A DNA stretch of 64,000 bases from Puffinus mauretanicus (lineage: Eukaryota > Chordata > Aves > Procellariiformes > Procellariidae). The notes under the pieces are model-generated. The model was not told where the DNA came from. It worked only from the letters and a program-made list of their open reading frames with translations, and did not search any database. Shown one piece after another: positions 58,871 to 64,000 of this stretch. Each line of letters opens with the position of its first letter. Positions within the stretch are counted from its first letter, which is position 1. The stretch is taken from assembly GCA_023333565.1 (NCBI GenBank), contig JAJKFH010003680.1:1426001-1490000 (forward strand). The letters run 5' to 3'. Made by a program: the position numbers and the translations under genes.

Positions 58871-61800
58871 TTTATGGTCACTCTCAGTCACGCAGGGATT
58901 AGTAGTGCTACCTGATAATATAAAAACACAGACAATAAATATCCGTTTAAATTAAGGCCAGCAGGGAAGACTGGAGTAAGGAAAGAAACATGGATCATTG
59001 ACGCTGCTGACAAAGCAGAAATAGCAATTTCCCGGGCCAATAAGCCAGCACAGCACCATGGAAGTACTGTTCCTGGGGAACCGGTTGGAAGTTTCAGCTT
59101 CTGGACAATAGAGGGGGAAGAAATACCCATTTTTTCCACCACTGAGAGTTACTTCCAAATCAGAAGAATGCCAGCACTCATTTTCTGTTTTTCCAAACAT
59201 GGGAAAAGCTAGTCGATTATAAAAAGCCTCCCCTCCCATTTTAATATACAGTCTTTGATGTACAAGCTTCTATTTATTGCATTAGTGAATGCCAAATTAG
59301 AAATCATCTTTCAGCTATTTCTGTGACATACATTCCCCACTGGTACCTAGCTGTATCTGATGCTTATATACACTCCGCCGCCATGCAACCTTGACTACCT
59401 ATTGCCTCCTACAGAATAGAGAGATCTACGGAACACTAAGATGAATCGCTATACCTAGAGAATACCAATTTCACTATTACACCAGAAAAAAACAAATAAC
59501 GAATGTCTCTGAGTCTTTATAGGTTTTTAAACTGTTGGGAAATTCTAGGGAATTCATGAGATCTCTTGAACCGTCCAGTAGAAGCCAGATCAGGTTTATT
59601 TAGCATTGCAGAAACACTTGGTTAGATACTGTTATTAAAAGCAGGTCTCCACTGGAGTTCATTAGCTTTAGTAGACCAAAAGTATGACTTATTTCTTATG
59701 GTCAGTGGCATATAATATAAACACAGAAGATAAGTTTGATATACATCACAGTGTTCTTAAAGTATGTGGTCTTTTAGCAGGCTGTGCTTGGAATTTTTAA
59801 GGGAGTAGCAAACAACTGTATGGTTGGATCTTGGCATTCAGCACTGAATTTGGGCATAGGTATTAACAGCAGAAGCAGTCAGGAGCTTGTGTTGCTCTAT
59901 TATAAGGAATTTTCTACTTTTTATTATATTATTTTGTAGACAGTCTGAATTGGTCCCAAACCACTCCTTTACTTGAAGTATTTTTCAGAATGCAAGTTAC
60001 TAAAGTCTTGAATTTGACAGTTTCTCTGCTAATATGAGCAGACAATTCAAGAAGCCTGCAAGCTGCCGGAGCAGCTAGAAGGGCCCCAGGTACCAGGGGT
60101 GAGTGCTGCGGAGTCAGGGATCCCAGACCTTAGGGCACCCCTTGCCTCCGCGGCAAGTGGAAGAGCAGACTGGGCAAACCTCCCCATAAGCAGTATCACG
60201 AGCCTCGTGACAAACCCAGCAGGTATCACAGAGAATGCTGCCTTGATTTCCGTAAAAGCTCTTCAGGCTATTAGGTTTCAGACAAAGCAGTCAGGCTCAA
60301 TGAACCAGAATTTTTTCCGATCAGTTCTACTCACAGATGAGTTCCCCAAAGGCGGGAAAGTCACCCTTTCACTCTCCTGCTGTTGAGGTTTTTTCTTCCT
60401 TTTCTGTTCAAATCTTGTTGTTAACAGCCCATTTACACCATTTTGTACTAAGCCTGGCCATTCTGAGTCAGCACTAGGCAGGAGACAATCAATCAGCGCT
60501 GGCCTAGACCTGCAGCAGACTGAAAGTGGCACTCGCCTTCCCAGAAAGAGAGCGAGCCTGCAACCACCTCTTTTCTCTGCGTACCCGGCACCCGAGCTGA
60601 ATGGGAGTCTTGGTTTTGCCTTGCATAGTCACAAAATCCAAAGGCGAATCTGACCGTAGTGACCAGCCAGCAAACAAACCATGTGGTAACATTGGTTTTC
60701 ACAACTTTCTCTTCAAGCAGTCCTGCCTAACGACCAAATAGCAGAAGAGCCCCAACTTTCCTTTGTTAATTCTCCAGTGAAGGCATAGCTCCCCTCAGAC
60801 AACTGCTTGTAAAAACTCATTCAAGCAGCTCTAATTAGCCTTTTTGGGAGAAGTTTTTAAGAAACTTAGATATAGCAAAATGTAAGCGTGATGGGTCATT
60901 AAATATCTCTTAATTTGAAGAGACACCCAGTTTGGCATTCAGGAACAATATCCTGAGACAGTATTTTCTTTTAGAGAGATGTGAAACAGGTTTTGACTCC
61001 ATGCGTACAGGAAATCCTACAGCAGCTTCTATAAGAGCAGAATCATTGCCAAGTGCTTGGTGTTAAAAATTACCGGATTAAAAAAAACTCACAGAATTGC
61101 TTTAAGAATCACTTTTCTTTTTCAAAACATAAACTTATGTCTTTTTATATTCTCCTATTTATTTTCTGCTTCTGGGATTCCCAGAACTTTCAAGCCTTTT
61201 CCAACCACGGTTTCTTGCCTTAGTGAGCAAAGATTGTTGCAAGATCCCATTATACAAGGATATGCAGTTTTAAGAACAGCAACAAATATTGTGAGACTCA
61301 TCATAAAATAGCAAGAGTTGGCAGCACCGCAGTAAAGATACTAACTTTCGTGTCCTCCCAAACTACAGTTTCTATAAATAGCATCTGTCTGCTTTTACTC
61401 CTTCTGCAGTTAATTACATCAATTTTTCTGCATGTCCTCTTCTGCAGTGTCCCTGTGAATTGGTATGTTAGCTGATGGACTGACGCAATGCTTATGGGTG
61501 TTCCCCAGTAAAGACCTTAGACATTAAGCCACTGTAAAAAAAAAAGTATTGCTGCAAGTGGGGCGGTTTAGTGGGTAAGGAGCTGTCTCTGCTTTCCCAC
61601 TGCAGAAAGGGGCAACTTGCAGGTGTGCCAGGCACAGCTGAGTGGCCATAGGATCATGACATGGCTGGGGTTTCTCCTGTACGCATCTCCTGTTGCGTAT
61701 GCCCCGCCTGGTTCAACCTTGTCTTTCACAGTGGAGAACTGGTTGTTCAGTACTCTGGACTTGCTTGGGCAAGACATTAAGGGGTAAATTCACCTCACAC

Positions 61801-62870
61801 AGCTTTGGATACCTACCAGGGAGACACCTTCCTCCACGCTAGTCACTTCCGACTTCTACAGTCAGTGGAAGGTGGTAAGTGCTTTTGAGCATGGGCTTCA
61901 CCTGACCTGTTTACCTACTGACACACTTCTTGGTGCCCTAGAAGTGCTGGTCTCTCTCCACCAACTGTGATGACGCTTCTTCAGTTATTTGAGATCATTA
62001 GAGGAAAGTTCCAGATTTGAAAGCTCTAAATGCAGATCAATATGGTTAGTCCTTACAACTCAAATATTACTGGTCATTAAGTATCTGCAGAGTGGTATCT
62101 TCCACAAGTATCATGCCTATAAGCTAACTACAGCTACTTGAATGCTTTATTTCTTTACTTTCCAGCCTCTGCTATACCTTGACTAGTTTCTTATCTAGTT
62201 TATTATACAGTAGTACAGATTTCCAAATCCTTTGTCACCAGTCCCTGCAGCTCCACAGGGGCCAGCTGGCTCATTTGCCAGGAACATGCATGCAGACAGG
62301 GTCATAAAGCGGACATGCCTGTTCGGGTGGTGGAGGAAAGGACATGGCACCCCTCTGCTTTATGGGCAGGCCTCTTTCCACACCAGACTATGATCAAAGG
62401 TACGTATTCCACAGTACTATAGCCTCCTTTCCACTCCAGCGGTCCTTGTGCCAGACACAGCCTGTTTGTGAATCACAGATGAGGCTGAAGACCTGGGTTG
62501 GGCACATGGTGCGGTGGAGCAGGAGATCCTGCAACACGTAGCTGCAGGATGCGAGATGCAGGTGCCCTCAGGACACGGTAGATGGGAAAAACATTTCCGT
62601 TTCACTGAAATGTGAGGGACTTGCTAGGTCCCAGTAACAATGCTCTCACTTCTGAAGGGCAGAAGCTGTTCCTCAATAATGTCTTACCATTGCATGGAAA
62701 AGGCCTCGCAGGGCTGCTCAGGCCCTGCACAAGATCCACTTCCCTTAATGCTGCAACACTGAACATCCCTCTTCGTCTTTCACACGTGGCTCCCGCTGAC
62801 CTTGGGACCCAAATTTCCCCTCTCTGGCTGTTGAGAAACTAAGGAATGGGATTTGGAGGCTGCTTGTTGC
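58871..62870. other. Unique non-coding DNA, no gene seen
   Basis: No exon, RNA gene or repeat family is supportable. Frames at 60047-60702 are open on both strands in moderately GC-rich DNA and have no recognisable domain. Confidence 0.5.
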
Positions 62871-62930
62871 ACATATGCATATATGCCTCTCTGCGTGCAT
62901 GCGCGTGCCTGTGCGTATCTATGTATCTCC
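62871..62930. repeat. Alternating purine-pyrimidine patch
   Basis: GCATATATGC at 62877-62886 is a perfect palindrome, and TGCGTGCATGCGCGTGC at 62892-62908 alternates purine and pyrimidine throughout. It is a short imperfect relative of the tract at 44811, with weak Z-DNA potential. Confidence 0.5.
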
Positions 62931-63769
62931 TGCAGGATGGAAGGAAATGGGGAATGATGCCATTTTGGCTGTTGTCTCTCCTCATCCAATTCTGGCATTT
63001 TTAGCAGGCTGTTCACACTGAAAGCCTCTTGCCTTCTTTCTGCTAGTTCAAAACATGTATGCCTGTCCCCTTTACGGAGAACCAGATGGGATATGTCTCA
63101 TCTGCAAAGGGCAGAACAGATTTTGTCTGATGTGTGGTACCATGTCTTTACAGCTATTTTTATAGCTCTCAAAGTCCTAGATCTGACAAAGGCCTCTAGG
63201 TGGTTCCATAATATTAAGCATATTAATATTAAAATAGGTCTTTTGGAACAAAGGTGATTCTTTGTAAGAATCCGGGATAATTTGATAGATGTTTCTGGCA
63301 ATATCCAACATGAGAAATCTTTATTTTAGGATTATATAAATATTACAAAAGTGGCCTAGTAAATTAGACAATGTGTTAAAACTAGATTTGCTTCACCTTC
63401 TGATGATAGGAAGAAGTTAATTGTTAAAATGGAATAATGATAACTCCAAGCATTCAAAAACCATGACAAGTCAAATCATGAGTTTTTATATCAGTAATAT
63501 ATTTGGGATCCTTTCCCCTTGCCTATGGGGTCTTCATCTTTAGGGTTCAGGTGGATGCCATTTTCAAACTGCTTCATGCAACCATCAGGCCAAAGGCATT
63601 TTTTGGTTGATGTTACAATTCTTACATACCCACAAAATCCCAAACCATAGAAAATACTTCAAATATAATCAGAGTTGATGACCCTGAGAAGAAGAAAAAA
63701 ATGGATATCTCATCTCTAAGCAACTAGCCTGCTCACATAATAAGAATTCAATAATGATTTCAAGCTGTA
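62931..63769. other. Unique AT-rich non-coding DNA, no gene seen
   Basis: The sequence is AT-rich with no open frame over about 70 codons and no repeat family that I can name. Confidence 0.5.
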
Positions 63770-63856
63770 GGGTGTGTGGCATCTAAAAGGCCAAGTTAAT
63801 ACAGTATCTTGGGCCAGACAATCCCGTAGTTCCTTCTAGCCTTAAAAGCAGTGTCA
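63770..63856 (+). mobile_element. Possible old CR1/L3-type LINE end
   Basis: TTGGGCCAGACAATCCCGTA followed by GTTCCTTCTAGCCTTAAAAG resembles the end of ancient CR1/L3 elements, in which a GGGCTAGATGATCC...CCTTCTAGCCTTAAA-type wording precedes the terminal repeat. Only about 85 bp is suggestive and no terminal repeat is clear. A chance match or another old LINE is possible. Confidence 0.4.
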
Positions 63857-64000
63857 TACCTGAAGACTCAGCTTTTAATGGCCTAGACTATCAAAGATGA
63901 GCTCATTAGGAATATTATCAGCATAACTGATGCTTAGAACCTCTCTCTTTTTCAACTTTAGTCCTTGATCTGAAGAAAATCTGTACAGTTGAAAAAGAGT
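63857..64000. other. Window edge, nothing recognised
   Basis: These are the last bases of the window. No open frame, repeat or RNA feature is seen. Confidence 0.5.

Noticed and set aside
58770..58955. Small cysteine/valine/tyrosine-rich open frame
   Set aside because: It begins in a degenerate TG/TA repeat, and the peptide is simply the repeat translated.
1..64000. Prokaryotic content: operons, CRISPR arrays, insertion sequences, prophage
   Set aside because: There are no regularly spaced direct repeats, no packed same-strand genes with ribosome-binding sites, and no transposase or phage-like protein. The CR1 element identifies the DNA as vertebrate.

Overview
This window looks like vertebrate, and most probably bird, nuclear DNA. 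The decisive evidence is a well-preserved CR1 retrotransposon 3' end at about 1195-1459. It has the avian CR1 tail wording and finishes in three tandem GATTCTAT units. The rest of the sequence fits a eukaryotic intergenic or intronic setting: mixed AT-rich and GC-rich blocks, many stop codons in every frame, long homopolymers, a CA/CG microsatellite, and no Shine-Dalgarno-led or densely packed genes. I cannot name the species or the chromosomal locus from sequence alone.

No protein-coding gene can be supported. The longest open frames (about 120-196 codons) are unlinked and show no domain I recognise. They mostly sit where several frames on both strands are open at once, which is what low stop density in GC-rich DNA produces. 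The most coding-like stretch is on the minus strand at about 14437-15169. It is given as a low-confidence candidate exon or pseudogene, not as a gene.

Layout. 1-1194: unique sequence with a small CpG-dense patch. 1195-1459: CR1 tail. 3168-3775: a larger CpG-dense stretch that could be a CpG island. 8991-9073: an 83-nt pure pyrimidine tract. 9549-9630: an old CR1-type fragment. 14437-15169: the overlapping open frames. 17064-17106: a CCTTTT repeat. 20430-20904: an old, heavily diverged CR1/L3-type copy. 22-27 kb: AT-rich unique DNA with homeodomain-type TAATTA words, including a perfect 12-bp palindrome at 26744-26755. 27-43 kb: unique DNA with a few CpG patches. 43488-43606: a probable MIR SINE relic. 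44811-44861: an alternating purine-pyrimidine microsatellite. 45-64 kb: mostly AT-rich unique DNA, with a TG/TA tract at 58741-58870 and a possible old CR1 end at 63770-63856.

Recognisable transposon sequence is about 1 kb of 64 kb, and no coding gene is evident. The simplest reading is a gene desert or large intron that may carry regulatory DNA. I found no CRISPR array, operon, prophage, insertion sequence, rRNA or tRNA gene, and no evidence for an undescribed biological system. The findings list local features that a comparative or functional check could promote or discard.
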